This document shows, in pieces, positions 48,236-57,928 of a stretch of 64,000 nucleotides of DNA. Position numbers and translations under genes: made by a program. The number at the start of each line of letters is the position of its first letter. Positions within the stretch are counted from its first letter, which is position 1. A model generated the notes under the pieces. The model saw only the letters and a program-made list of their open reading frames with translations, was not told the origin of the DNA and did no database searches. Source of the DNA: Nitrospirota bacterium (GTDB taxonomy: Bacteria; Nitrospirota; UBA9217); contig JAOUEV010000005.1 in NCBI GenBank assembly GCA_029858565.1, forward strand, positions 47,739 through 111,738. The letters run 5' to 3'.

Positions 48236-50145
48236 CTACTTGAGCTCCGACGCGGGGTCGTTCGGCGCCCTGAGCGCGGCATTGGAGGTGAACAGGAGCA
48301 CCTGGGTCTTTGTACCGAGTACGCGAAGCAGCTGGCATGCCTGCTGCTGGCGCGGAGGGTCCATGCCCGCGAAAGGATCGTCAAGCAGGAACGGCAGCCT
48401 TCGCTTCCCCACGATCGCCTCGACAATGGCCGCGCGCAAGCAGAAGCAGGCCATGAGCCGGGTCCCGTCGCTCAGGGTATCAAAGGACAGCCGGTTCCCC
48501 GCCGCGTCCTGAACAACCGGATGCCCTTCCTGGCCGGTCTCGATCTTGACGTACCGTCCGCCGCTCACCGCGGTGATATTCCGCTGCGCCGCGCTCTCGA
48601 CGGCAGGCACCAGTATCTCCATCTCGATCCCGCTGATCCGGCTCGCGAGAGCGACCAGATCGTGCAGGTCCGAACCGCCGGCCCCCCCGGGTGCCGCGGA
48701 GGGCGCGCTGAAATCGGTCATTGCGCCGAAATCGGCGAAACCAGGGTCCTGCTGCACAGCCGGCGCGACAGCTCCCTCGATCCGTTCGATCTCCTGCCGG
48801 AGGCTGTAAGTGTCCACTGCGTACTTTGCCACGGCCCTGGACGCCTGTTCGAGGGTCGCGACCTCGGCCTGCTGGGCCGCGTATTCCGCCCGGACATCTT
48901 CCTCTGCCTGGCCGCCGAGGGCCATCCGCTGCTGTTCCGCGGCCTCCTCGCGCATTTCCCGGAAATACCGGTAATTGTCCGCCTTTTCCCTGAGCTCAGC
49001 CGCGCTCTTCGACTCCGTGGCCTTCATGTGCTTCAGGATGACTGCCCCGGCGTCCTGGAATTTCTTCTCAATTGCCGCCCGTTCCTTTACCAGCCCGTCG
49101 ATCTCCTTCTGCACTGCCGTATGCTGCGCATTCTTCCGGGAACTGTTGTACCAGCCCGCGACGATCAGGAGCAGCGACGCCAGGATCAGGATGGGGAAAT
49201 AGATCGCCTGCTCGTCCAACAGGATGAACAGGCCCAGGATCAGCGCGATGCCGCCCATGGCGGCGCCGGCAATGAAAAGTTTCTCGGTCACCATGTTCGC
49301 CACGGGAAGGGTGTCGCGCTGCATTGTCAGCGCTTCGATGTCCTTCTCCACGTCGTTCGTCTTGGCGGCCCGCTCGTTCTCTTCCTGTTCGTGGGTGCTG
49401 ATCAGCTCGGCAAGATTTTCGGGAAGCCCTTTGCACGCGGAAAGCTCTGCGAGCTGCGTCTCGACCTCTTCGAGCCGTCCCCTGCTCTCTTCCAGCCGCT
49501 CCAGCTTCTTGGCGATCTCGGTCAACCTTACACGGGCGGCCTCGGCCTTGTACTCGGCATCAGCAGCATCTTCGGCCTTCTGCAGCGTCTCCTTGAGCTC
49601 GGCAAGCTTCCTCTCCTGGGCAGCGTTCCTCCCCGCCGGAGCGGGGGCGGGAGTCGGCGCTGCGGCGCGCCGCGGCGTGTCCGTCGAGGGAACCGCTGCC
49701 GCTGTCGACGGGGCGGTACAGGCATCGCGCCGGAACACCAGCAGGCGGCCGTAATCGTCTGCAGTGATCCCGGGCAGCAGACCGTCCATGAACTGCGCAG
49801 TGCTGTCCCAGTCCTTGTGAAGAAGGGAGAATTCCTTGGTGGAAGCGTTGTACTTGGAGAGGTTGACGGCGCGCCTGGTGAGGTCCTGGATCACCCGGTA
49901 GTACGACCCGTCGTCGGAGTAGACGACAAGCGCGCCCCGCGATCCCTCGGGAGCTGCCCGCGACACCAGGATATCCATCTTCGACGGATCGTTCACCGGG
50001 AACAGAAGGAGGACAATGCTGTCCACCGACGTCGTTTTGCCCGACTCGTTCCCGGCGCTGATAATATTGAACCCACCTTGAAACCTGAGGCGTGCCAACT
50101 GCTGAAAACCGCGAATGCCCTGCATCACCAGTTCCACCAGGAACA
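48236..50145 (-). CDS. SMC/RecF-like AAA ATPase with two predicted TM helices between ATPase halves (YhaN-like)
   Basis: Walker A SAGNESGKTTSVDS, hydrophobic segments LFIAGAAMGGIALILGLFILL and IYFPILILASLLLIVAGW, signature LSDGTRLMACFCLR, Walker B LPFLLDDPFAGMD. Start MFLVELVMQG at 50145. Confidence 0.82.
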
Positions 50146-50230
50146 TAGAGCGCACTCCTTTCGCCACGGAGACTTGAGTGATAACTATAGCGCAAGTGCG
50201 CTCAAAGCGCAACAAGGAAAAATGGGATAA

Positions 50231-51748
50231 TCACAGTTTTTCAAGCGCTTTGAAGAGCGCTTCCGCTTTCTGGAGGGTCTCCTGGTATTCACGCTCCGGA
50301 TCCGAATCCGCGACAATGCCGGCTCCGACCTGCACGTACGCCGCATCGTCCTTCACCACAAAGGTCCGGATGATGATGTTCAGATCCAGGTCGCCGGTGT
50401 TCGCAATATAGCCGAGCGAGCCCGTATAAAGACCGCGGCTGACCGGCTCCAGTTCGTCGATGATCTCCATGCAGCGGACCTTGGGCACGCCGGTGATCGT
50501 CCCGCCGGGAAAGACCGCGCGGACCAGGTCGAACCCGTCCCTGCCCGCGGCGAGTTCTCCGCGAACATTCGAAACAATGTGGATCACGTGGGAGTAATCT
50601 TCCACGACCATCATTTCATCGACCGACACGGTCCCGTAATCGCAGACCTTTCCCAGATCGTTCCGCTCCAGGTCGAGCAGCATGATGTGCTCGGCCCGTT
50701 CCTTCTCATTTGTCAGGAGTTCGGCGGTAAGCTCTCTCGTCTCGTCGAAATCACGGCCCCGTTTCCGGGTCCCGGCGATCGGCCGCGTGTCCGCCGCCCT
50801 GCCGGACAAACGCACGAGCCGCTCCGGCGAGGAGCTTACGACCGTCAGGTCACCGAACTCGACATAGGCCGCGAAGGGGGAAGGATTGATCTCCCGCAGC
50901 ACGTTGTACAAGTGGAGCGGATCACGCCCATGGAGGTTCGCCGAGAACCGCTGGGACAGGTTCGCCTGATAGATGTCACCTGCGGAAATATACTCCTTGG
51001 CGCGGCGCACCATGGATTCGAAACGTTCCTTGGTCATCTGCGGCGTGATCGCAATAGCTCCGCCTGGCCCCGCGGACCGCTCTTTTTTGGAAGGCGCTCC
51101 CGATCCCAGCAGTTCCCGGATACGGATAAGTCTTGCCGCAGCTGCGTCATACAACCGTCCCCACTCGTCAGCCGCCGGTCTGCGATATCCCATTTCCTGC
51201 TCCCGCGCCCCGGGATTCACCAGAAGCCAGGCCTTGTTCTGAACGTGGTCATAAGCTGCGACAAGGTCCACGAAGAGGAAGCAGGACTCGGGAACAGCAA
51301 GATCGTCAGCGGCCTGATGCGGCACCTTCTCGAACTGCCGCACGAAATCATAGGAAAAGAACCCCACCGCGCCGCCGGTAAAAGGAGGGAGCCCCGGAAG
51401 CGGCTCGGTGCGGTAGTTCGCCATCAGGTCCCTGAGCTTGGCAAGCGGTTTTCGCGTGACCGCTGCCCGTTTTCCGTACTTCCCCTCGGGCGCGACGGTC
51501 CAGTGGAGATCGATGGATTCGCCGCGGGAGCGGAAGATGAGGTAGGGATCAGCGGAGACAAAGGAATACCGTCCGATCTTGCCATGAACACGGACGCTTT
51601 CGAGCAGTGCGGCATGACCGAGAGGCCGCAGTGCCTCAAGCACAGCAAGGGGAGGGAACTGCGCGGGATCGAACTCCAGCGCGATCGGCGTGATCATGCC
51701 TTTTCCTGCCGCGGACAGGAACTCTTCTCGGGAAGGATGCTGTGCCAT
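50231..51748 (-). CDS. Chorismate-binding enzyme: anthranilate synthase / aminodeoxychorismate synthase component I
   Basis: TRPIAGTRKRGRDFDETRELTAELLTNEKERAEHIMLLDLERNDLGKV...SHVIHIVSNVRGEL...GGTITGVPKVRCMEIIDELEP. TrpE versus PabB not resolved. Confidence 0.93.
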   Translation of the reverse strand: MAQHPSREEFLSAAGKGMITPIALEFDPAQFPPLAVLEALRPLGHAALLESVRVHGKIGRYSFVSADPYLIFRSRGESIDLHWTVAPEGKYGKRAAVTRKPLAKLRDLMANYRTEPLPGLPPFTGGAVGFFSYDFVRQFEKVPHQAADDLAVPESCFLFVDLVAAYDHVQNKAWLLVNPGAREQEMGYRRPAADEWGRLYDAAAARLIRIRELLGSGAPSKKERSAGPGGAIAITPQMTKERFESMVRRAKEYISAGDIYQANLSQRFSANLHGRDPLHLYNVLREINPSPFAAYVEFGDLTVVSSSPERLVRLSGRAADTRPIAGTRKRGRDFDETRELTAELLTNEKERAEHIMLLDLERNDLGKVCDYGTVSVDEMMVVEDYSHVIHIVSNVRGELAAGRDGFDLVRAVFPGGTITGVPKVRCMEIIDELEPVSRGLYTGSLGYIANTGDLDLNIIIRTFVVKDDAAYVQVGAGIVADSDPEREYQETLQKAEALFKALEKL

Positions 51749-51892
51749 GGAAAGAAAACTCTAAACGCTTCTTCCGGCAGGGTCAAGGGGTTTTTTTATT
51801 ATTGCGGTGCTTCTTCCGGCCTTGACAATCTATGCTATACTATGGATAGAGATCAGGTCAGGATGGGGTCTTTGAAAACTTGCATGCAGAAG

Positions 51893-52202
51893 AGGCGTTG
51901 CCGAACCCACACCAGAAGGTGTACACATGTTGACCCGTTACGAGGGGAATAAGGCAGCGGTTGCACGGGCGCCGGGATCGGAGCAGAAGCCACAAGTTGA
52001 GCGGCCAGCTCTCCGGTTCGCTGTACAAGGACCCGGCCAGCCGTAAGAGCCGAAAGCCCCGAAGTTCCGGTCGACGCGGGATTTAGCAGTATGCTTCATC
52101 GGTTTTGCTGGTCAGAACCAAAGAAGTGGAGGTTGTATCACCCGCGGTCACCGGAACTCGACGGAACGTTAACCAATCGGTTCGGTGGCAACGCCTTTTT
52201 TT
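51893..52202 (+). ncRNA. Candidate structured non-coding RNA, class unknown
   Basis: Closing helix AGGCGTTGCC (51893-51902)/GGCAACGCCT (52187-52196) followed by T7; nested helices ACACC-AGAA-GGTGT (51909-51922), GCCGGG/CCCGGC (51971-51976/52032-52037), AGTTCCGGT/ACCGGAACT (52063-52071/52150-52158), CGCGGG/CCCGCG (52075-52080/52141-52146). Confidence 0.7.
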
Positions 52203-52370
52203 ATCACTCTCCGCAGAACGGTACTCCCATCCACCCCATTCCCGCATGTACGGCATCGCTCAAGAGAGACCTGCATCGCACGACAGCGAATACATCTTGT
52301 TGATCGCACAGGTCCGGATTCGATCCTCCGGGAACTTGCCCTAACTCCACGACCATCTGGCGGAACAACC

Positions 52371-53621
52371 ATGGGAATACTCGCGATGATCCTCGCGGGC
52401 GGCAAAGGCGAACGGCTGCACCCGCTCACCCTGCACCGCGCGAAACCGGCCGTCCCTTTTGGCGGCCTGTACCGCATTGTCGATTTCACTCTTTCCAACT
52501 GCATCAATTCGCATATCCGCAAGATCGTGGTCCTGACCCAGTACAAGTCGCTCTCCCTGGACAAGCATTTGCGGCTCGGATGGAATGTCTTTTCCGGAGA
52601 ACTGGACGAATACGTCATCTCCGTGCCGCCCCAGCAGCGCGTCGGGGACAAATGGTATCAGGGCACTGCCGATGCCATCTACCAGAACATCTACATGATC
52701 GAGAAGGACGCGCCGGAATATCTGCTCATCCTTGCCGGCGACCACATCTACAAGATGGACTACGCAGAAATGCTCCGGTTCCATCAGGAACAGGGAGCCG
52801 ACGCTACGGTGGCGGCGATCGAGGTCCCGATCAACCAGGCCACGTCCTTCGGCGTGATCGAAGTGGACGAAAAAAGCCGCATCGTGGGCTTTGAGGAGAA
52901 ACCCAAAAATCCGAAACCGATCCCCGGGAAACCGGACCTCGCCTTTGCCTCCATGGGGATCTATTTGTTCAACACGCGGACCATCCTCGAACACCTGCGG
53001 TTCGACGCGCTCCAGGACACGGCGCACGACTTCGGCAGGAACATCATCCCCACCATGATGCGCTCGGCGCGCGTCTGCACCTACAACTTCATCGATAAGA
53101 ACCGGAAAGCGGCGAAATACTGGCGGGACGTGGGGACCGTCGATGCTTACTGGGAGGCGAACATGGACCTGGTGAGCGTCGATCCCCTGCTGAACCTCTA
53201 TGACCGGTCATGGCCCATCCGGACCCATCAGGCGCAGAATCCTCCGGTCAAGTTCGTCTTTGCCCAGGAGAAGAAGGGGGGGAGACTCGGAACCGCGCTG
53301 GATTCGATCGTGGCCAATGGCTGCATCGTGAGCGGCGGCCGGGTGCAGAACTCGGTCCTGTCGCCGAACGTCCGGGTGAACAGCTTCAGCGAAGTGCACG
53401 AATCGATCCTCATGGAGAATGTGGACATCGGAAGGCACTGCAGGATCCGGAAGGCGATCATTGACAAGGATGTGAAGGTCCCTCCCGGGACTGTTATCGG
53501 ATATGACCCGGAACAGGACCGGCAGCGGTTCTATATCAGCCCCGGCGGCATCGTGGTCATTGCCAAAGGCACGGAGATGGACGGCACCTCGCTTTCCGTG
53601 ACCGAGGACGAACTCCCCTGA
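52371..53621 (+). CDS. glgC: Glucose-1-phosphate adenylyltransferase
   Basis: MGILAMILAGGKGERLHPLTLHRAKPAVPFGGLYRIVDFTLSNCINSHIRKIVVLTQYKS...WYQGTADAIYQN. Start 52371, not the ORF-track start at 52185. Confidence 0.97.
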   Translation: MGILAMILAGGKGERLHPLTLHRAKPAVPFGGLYRIVDFTLSNCINSHIRKIVVLTQYKSLSLDKHLRLGWNVFSGELDEYVISVPPQQRVGDKWYQGTADAIYQNIYMIEKDAPEYLLILAGDHIYKMDYAEMLRFHQEQGADATVAAIEVPINQATSFGVIEVDEKSRIVGFEEKPKNPKPIPGKPDLAFASMGIYLFNTRTILEHLRFDALQDTAHDFGRNIIPTMMRSARVCTYNFIDKNRKAAKYWRDVGTVDAYWEANMDLVSVDPLLNLYDRSWPIRTHQAQNPPVKFVFAQEKKGGRLGTALDSIVANGCIVSGGRVQNSVLSPNVRVNSFSEVHESILMENVDIGRHCRIRKAIIDKDVKVPPGTVIGYDPEQDRQRFYISPGGIVVIAKGTEMDGTSLSVTEDELP

Positions 53622-53868
53622 GTTCCGCGCCTTATCTGTCGCGCTCCTTTTTCTCGCTATTCGCCCTTCTTCCCCCTGCCGTGCATCCGCGTTTACACAG
53701 CCATCAGAACGCCGTTCGGCATCATATCATCCGGCGGCGGGGCGCCGAAGACAGACCGGGTTGCCGTATCAACCGGCCAACCCAAAAGTGCAAATATCCC
53801 TATAACAGAGATTGTGTAAAAGAGATTGATGATTCTAAGGAGCGGTCCTGCTATAATGCCAATCAGCT

Positions 53869-54801
53869 ATGACCCGGAAACTCCCGCCTGACGGTCTTGA
53901 TCGGACCGCTGACTCCTGCCTGGACCTGATAGGAGCCACCCCGCTTGTCAGGATCAGCAGGATCGCGCGCGGCCTGAACCCGGAGGTCCGCATCCTTGCC
54001 AAGCTCGAACGGGTCAATCCCGGCGGGTCCGTGAAGGACCGCGCGGCCCTGCGCATGATCATTGACGCGGAACAGGCCGGCGACCTGCGCAAGGGAAGAA
54101 CGATCCTCGATTCGTCGTCAGGGAATACCGGCATTGCCTATGCCATGATCGGAGCGGTACGGGGATATGCCGTCACGATAGTCATCCCCGAGAACGCGAG
54201 CTCCGAACGCAAAAAGATCATCGCGGGATTCGGCGCAGAGCTTGTCCTCTCCAGCCCCTATGAGGGCGCCGATGGGGCCATTGGGAAGGCAAAAGAGCTC
54301 AGGGACGGGGATCCGGGACGATACTTCCAGCCTGATCAGTACAACAATCCTTCCAATGCAAAAGCTCACGAGCTGACCACCGGGCCGGAGATCATCAGCC
54401 AGACACAGGGTTCGGTCACGCACTTTATCGCCTGCGTGGGCACCGGCGGCACCATCATGGGGACCGGCAGGGCGCTGCGCGCCTTCCGCAGGGACATCAA
54501 GGTCCTTTCCGTCCACCCTGACGACGCATTGCACGGAATTGAAGGGACCAAGTTCCTTGAAGACGGAGCCATCGTTCCCGGCATCTTTGACAGGAACTTC
54601 CCTGATGAGCGTCACAGCGTGAGCACCGAGGCCGCCTTTGAAATGACAGCGCGCCTGGCACGGGAGGAAGGCCTGTTCGTGGGAACTTCCTCGGGCGCGG
54701 CGCTGTCCGCGGCACTGACATTGGCGGACAAGCTGGACCGGGGAACGATCGTGGTGATGTTCCCCGACGGAGGGGACAGATATCTGAGCAGACAACTGTA
54801 G
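53869..54801 (+). CDS. PLP-dependent cysteine synthase family protein
   Basis: IGATPLVRISRIARGLNPEVRILAKLERVNPGGSVKDRAAL...SSSGNTGIAYAMI...GTGGTIMGTGRAL. Confidence 0.95.
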   Translation: MTRKLPPDGLDRTADSCLDLIGATPLVRISRIARGLNPEVRILAKLERVNPGGSVKDRAALRMIIDAEQAGDLRKGRTILDSSSGNTGIAYAMIGAVRGYAVTIVIPENASSERKKIIAGFGAELVLSSPYEGADGAIGKAKELRDGDPGRYFQPDQYNNPSNAKAHELTTGPEIISQTQGSVTHFIACVGTGGTIMGTGRALRAFRRDIKVLSVHPDDALHGIEGTKFLEDGAIVPGIFDRNFPDERHSVSTEAAFEMTARLAREEGLFVGTSSGAALSAALTLADKLDRGTIVVMFPDGGDRYLSRQL

Positions 54802-54964
54802 CACTATTTATCCGGGCATCGTCAGGAGCATTTTTCCAAGAACGCTGTAAAGGCCGCGAGAACGTCAGAGACTGGAACGTGAATGTCTTGATCAGCATTC
54901 CTTCGCGTCCCTTGCACACTCGCGGTTCCAGAATTATATATCTGCCGTTGTGCTGGGAGGGATC

Positions 54965-55411
54965 ATGTTAACCGCTCATACGATAGAAGCAATCTCAAAG
55001 CAGGCCGTTGCCGAGTATCCGGCTGAATGCTGCGGCATCGTGACCGGCAACGCCTCGTCCCAGACAGTCCATCCCTGCAGGAACCGGCAGGATGAGCTCC
55101 ATGCCAGCGATCCGGAACAGCATCCAAGGACGAGCCGCGAAGCCTATGATATCGACCGGAACGAGATGGAGAGCATCTTCCGCGATGCCGCGGCGCATGG
55201 CGAGCAGGTCATCTGCTTCTATCACTCCCACATCGACTGCGGCGCCTATTTTTCCCAGATGGACAGGGAGGTCCAGACGGTTTTTGGCGAGCCCGAATTC
55301 CCTGAGGCGGTCCATGTGGTCCTATCGGTCCAGAACAGGCAGGTGGCGGAGATCAGGGGATTTTGCTGGGACAAATCAGCGGAGGATTTCACTGTGATCC
55401 CTATCCCCTAG
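54965..55411 (+). CDS. JAMM/MPN+ (Mec/Rpn11-like) metallopeptidase
   Basis: ECCGIVTG and complete JAMM motif HSHIDCGAYFSQMD (HxHx7SxxD). Confidence 0.93.
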   Translation: MLTAHTIEAISKQAVAEYPAECCGIVTGNASSQTVHPCRNRQDELHASDPEQHPRTSREAYDIDRNEMESIFRDAAAHGEQVICFYHSHIDCGAYFSQMDREVQTVFGEPEFPEAVHVVLSVQNRQVAEIRGFCWDKSAEDFTVIPIP

Positions 55412-55538
55412 CCCCCTCCACCTTGCGTTCGAGAGATTCCTTAGATATACTAGTAATTACATCAACCTGGCGCCGGAAAAACGGGGTACCATCGACCTCC
55501 GGCACCCCGTGCATTCCCTGGAAAGCGAGTGAAACACC

Positions 55539-55910
55539 ATGATCTGGACTCCCCTTCGGAGCAACGGGCTCCGGTGCCGTGCATTGATCCTTGCGAGTAT
55601 CGTCATGCTCCTGCTGCTATCCGGATGTGCGTCCCTGTTCCCTGAACAGCACAGGTCCGGCCGCGGAAGCGGCGACTCCCGGTCCCCGCAGCGCCAGTCG
55701 GTGCGGACGGGCGCAGATGCCAGGGACCAGCAGCATTATTACGATATCGGGCTGCAGCATTATTCCAAGGAAAACTACGATAGGGCGAAACGTGCGTTCC
55801 AGCATGTGGTTGACATGGGTCCTTCCACGCCCCTGGGGCTGAAAGCGCAGGAGAACCTGAAGAAGATCCAGCAGATCGAGAAAACCCTCCAGGAGATCGA
55901 ATCAAAATGA
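55539..55910 (+). CDS. Small TPR-type lipoprotein
   Basis: Lipobox MLLLLSGCAS; YYDIGLQHYSKENYDRAKRAFQHVVDMGPSTPLGLKAQENLKKIQ; overlaps next start. Confidence 0.75.
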   Translation: MIWTPLRSNGLRCRALILASIVMLLLLSGCASLFPEQHRSGRGSGDSRSPQRQSVRTGADARDQQHYYDIGLQHYSKENYDRAKRAFQHVVDMGPSTPLGLKAQENLKKIQQIEKTLQEIESK

Positions 55911-57754
55911 CCGACCACTCGGGAAATGGAAAAGACGGGACCCTGGTCGCCGCACCGCCTTCCGCCAATGAGATGCAGGGGCCGCCGGAACAACCGAGCG
56001 AAGCGAAACCGGTCAGACACCGCCGTCCTTTTTTCATGCGCTTGTCACGATTTCTGTCATCGCTCAGCGTCCGGTCCAAGATCGCGGGCATGCTGCTGCT
56101 GGTGCTCTGCACGGCCGTGCTCTCCCTGGGCCTTTACACCTTTACCCGCCAGAATTCGCTTCTCCGGAGCGAGATGAGGAGCCGCGCAGAGACCCTGGTC
56201 CAGCAGCTGGCCTCGGCGGGCAAGGAAGGGCTGCTGACCAAACAGGAGCTTCCGGTCGTTTCCACGATCTCGGACATCCAGAACCGCGTCGACGTTGTCT
56301 ATGCCCTGGTCCTGGATGATGAAGGAAGGGTCTTTGCGCACAGCGATTTTTCGAAAAAGAACGCGGTGCTCACCGGCCCGGTGGACCGGGCGGCCATGAA
56401 AGCCGACGGCCTGCTGTTCCAGGAGGTCGACCTGATCGGGGATCCCGTGCTCGACGCGGCAGTTCCCGTGCTGCTCAAGTCCAAGAACCTCCGGATCGGC
56501 GTCGCCCGGATCGGGCTGTCGCAGAAAGCGCTGAATGAACAGATCAGCGCACAGCTGCGGACCTATCTCTGGATCGCGCTCGGTTTCATCTGCGGAGGCC
56601 TGGTGATCTCGTTCCTCGTAGCACGCATGCTCACCAAACCGCTGGACTCCCTGGAGGAAGGCATCCAGATCGTTGCCAAGGGAGACCTGCGCAAGCTCGT
56701 GCAGGTCCGATCGAATGATGAGATCGGCAGACTGACGAACGCCTTCAACCAGATGATCCTGAGCCTCCGGGAAAAGCTCCTGATGGAAAAATACCTTTCC
56801 CAGACAACGGTCCTGAGCATCAAGGAGCACCGCGATGTCTCCCAGCTGAAGCTGGGCGGCGAGCGGAAATACGTAACCGCACTGTTCTCCGACGCCCGGG
56901 GGTTCACGTCCCTTTCCGAAAAAATGACGCCCGAGGAAGTGGTCAGCCTGATGAACGTCTATCTGAACCTGCAAACCACGGTAATCCATCAGTTCGGCGG
57001 CATCGTCGACAAGTTCGTGGGCGATGAGGTCATGGCGATCTTCGAGGGCAAGGGTATGGAGGTCAATGCGGTCCGGGCCGCCGTGGAGATCCAGCATTAC
57101 TGCGAGGCATTGAACGCTGCGCGTGCCGCTGCAGGCGAGCAGACCGTCAGCGTCGGCATCGGTCTGAACAGCGGCGACGTGGTCATGGGCAACATGGGCT
57201 CCGAGGACCATATGGATTACACGGTGATCGGCGACAGCATCAATGTGGCTGCCCGGCTTTGCGGCGTAGCCCAGCCCGGACAGGTCCTGATCAGCAAGTC
57301 CACGGCCGATGAAACCGGCGACGAGACGACCCGGAACGAGCTGCCTGCGGTCCGGCTCAAGGGCAAGGACCAGCCGATCAGCATTGCAGAGATCGTTTCC
57401 GTAAAGGGCGGTTCCCGCCGCTATATGCGGAAAGAAACGGACATCCCGGTCTCCTACAGTCTGGAGGGTTTCTCCGATGAGCTGAACTCGGCCATGGTCA
57501 AGAACATCGGCCCCGCCGGCTGCCTGCTCCAGACTGAAGTTCCCATTGCCATCGGTTCGAAGCTGAACATCACTTTCAACATTTACGCGCTCGGGACGGT
57601 CACGGTCCACGCGGCGGTCTATCATGCCAGGAAGATCGAACGGCAATATTATATCGGCCTCTGCTTCGAGAACCTGCAGCAGGAGATCCGGCACAAGATC
57701 GTTCAGTGGATCCATCAGGTGAACTCGGGCATCGGCGAGGGGCTCTTTCTTTAG
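55907..57754 (+). CDS. Membrane HAMP - class III adenylate/guanylate cyclase - PilZ protein
   Basis: TM segments, HAMP, TALFSDARGFTSLSEKM...KFVGDEVMAIFEG...GIGLNSGDVVMGNMGS...YTVIGDSINVAARL, then PilZ-like RRYMRKETDIPVSY...VKNIGPAGCLL. Confidence 0.9.
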   Translation: MTDHSGNGKDGTLVAAPPSANEMQGPPEQPSEAKPVRHRRPFFMRLSRFLSSLSVRSKIAGMLLLVLCTAVLSLGLYTFTRQNSLLRSEMRSRAETLVQQLASAGKEGLLTKQELPVVSTISDIQNRVDVVYALVLDDEGRVFAHSDFSKKNAVLTGPVDRAAMKADGLLFQEVDLIGDPVLDAAVPVLLKSKNLRIGVARIGLSQKALNEQISAQLRTYLWIALGFICGGLVISFLVARMLTKPLDSLEEGIQIVAKGDLRKLVQVRSNDEIGRLTNAFNQMILSLREKLLMEKYLSQTTVLSIKEHRDVSQLKLGGERKYVTALFSDARGFTSLSEKMTPEEVVSLMNVYLNLQTTVIHQFGGIVDKFVGDEVMAIFEGKGMEVNAVRAAVEIQHYCEALNAARAAAGEQTVSVGIGLNSGDVVMGNMGSEDHMDYTVIGDSINVAARLCGVAQPGQVLISKSTADETGDETTRNELPAVRLKGKDQPISIAEIVSVKGGSRRYMRKETDIPVSYSLEGFSDELNSAMVKNIGPAGCLLQTEVPIAIGSKLNITFNIYALGTVTVHAAVYHARKIERQYYIGLCFENLQQEIRHKIVQWIHQVNSGIGEGLFL

Positions 57755-57870
57755 CCCGGAGCCTGAATTGCGGAAAACCTTAACCCAGAGAAAGGCGATT
57801 GACATTTAGCGGGATTACAGCTAAGCTAATATTTATCGAGGGGATTTTGGCACGTTCCTGCTGAACACCG

Positions 57871-57906
57871 ACCGCAGAAACTGCATGGTTTTTGCGGTTT
57901 TTTTTT
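57871..57906 (+). terminator. Leader hairpin with T9 tract upstream of RRM gene (candidate attenuator)
   Basis: ACCGCA (57871-57876) / TGCGGT (57893-57898) then T-run to 57906; RRM ATG at 57929. Confidence 0.7.
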
Positions 57907-57928
57907 CAATCCACCGGATGGAGGGACC

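Noticed and set aside
48521-50230. 569-aa plus-strand ORF
   Set aside because: Antisense to the SMC-like ATPase.
51822-51841. TTGACA + TATACT as a standard promoter
   Set aside because: Only 8 nt between the boxes; at best the extended -10 is used alone.
51893-52202. Candidate RNA as RNase P RNA, tmRNA or SRP RNA
   Set aside because: Characteristic conserved strings of those classes were not found by eye; a covariance-model search is still needed.
52091-52344. Small ORFs (70 and 79 aa) in the trpE-glgC gap
   Set aside because: Overlap the structured RNA and its T-tract; no RBS or recognisable domain.
56057-57805. 582-aa minus-strand ORF
   Set aside because: Antisense to the cyclase-PilZ gene.
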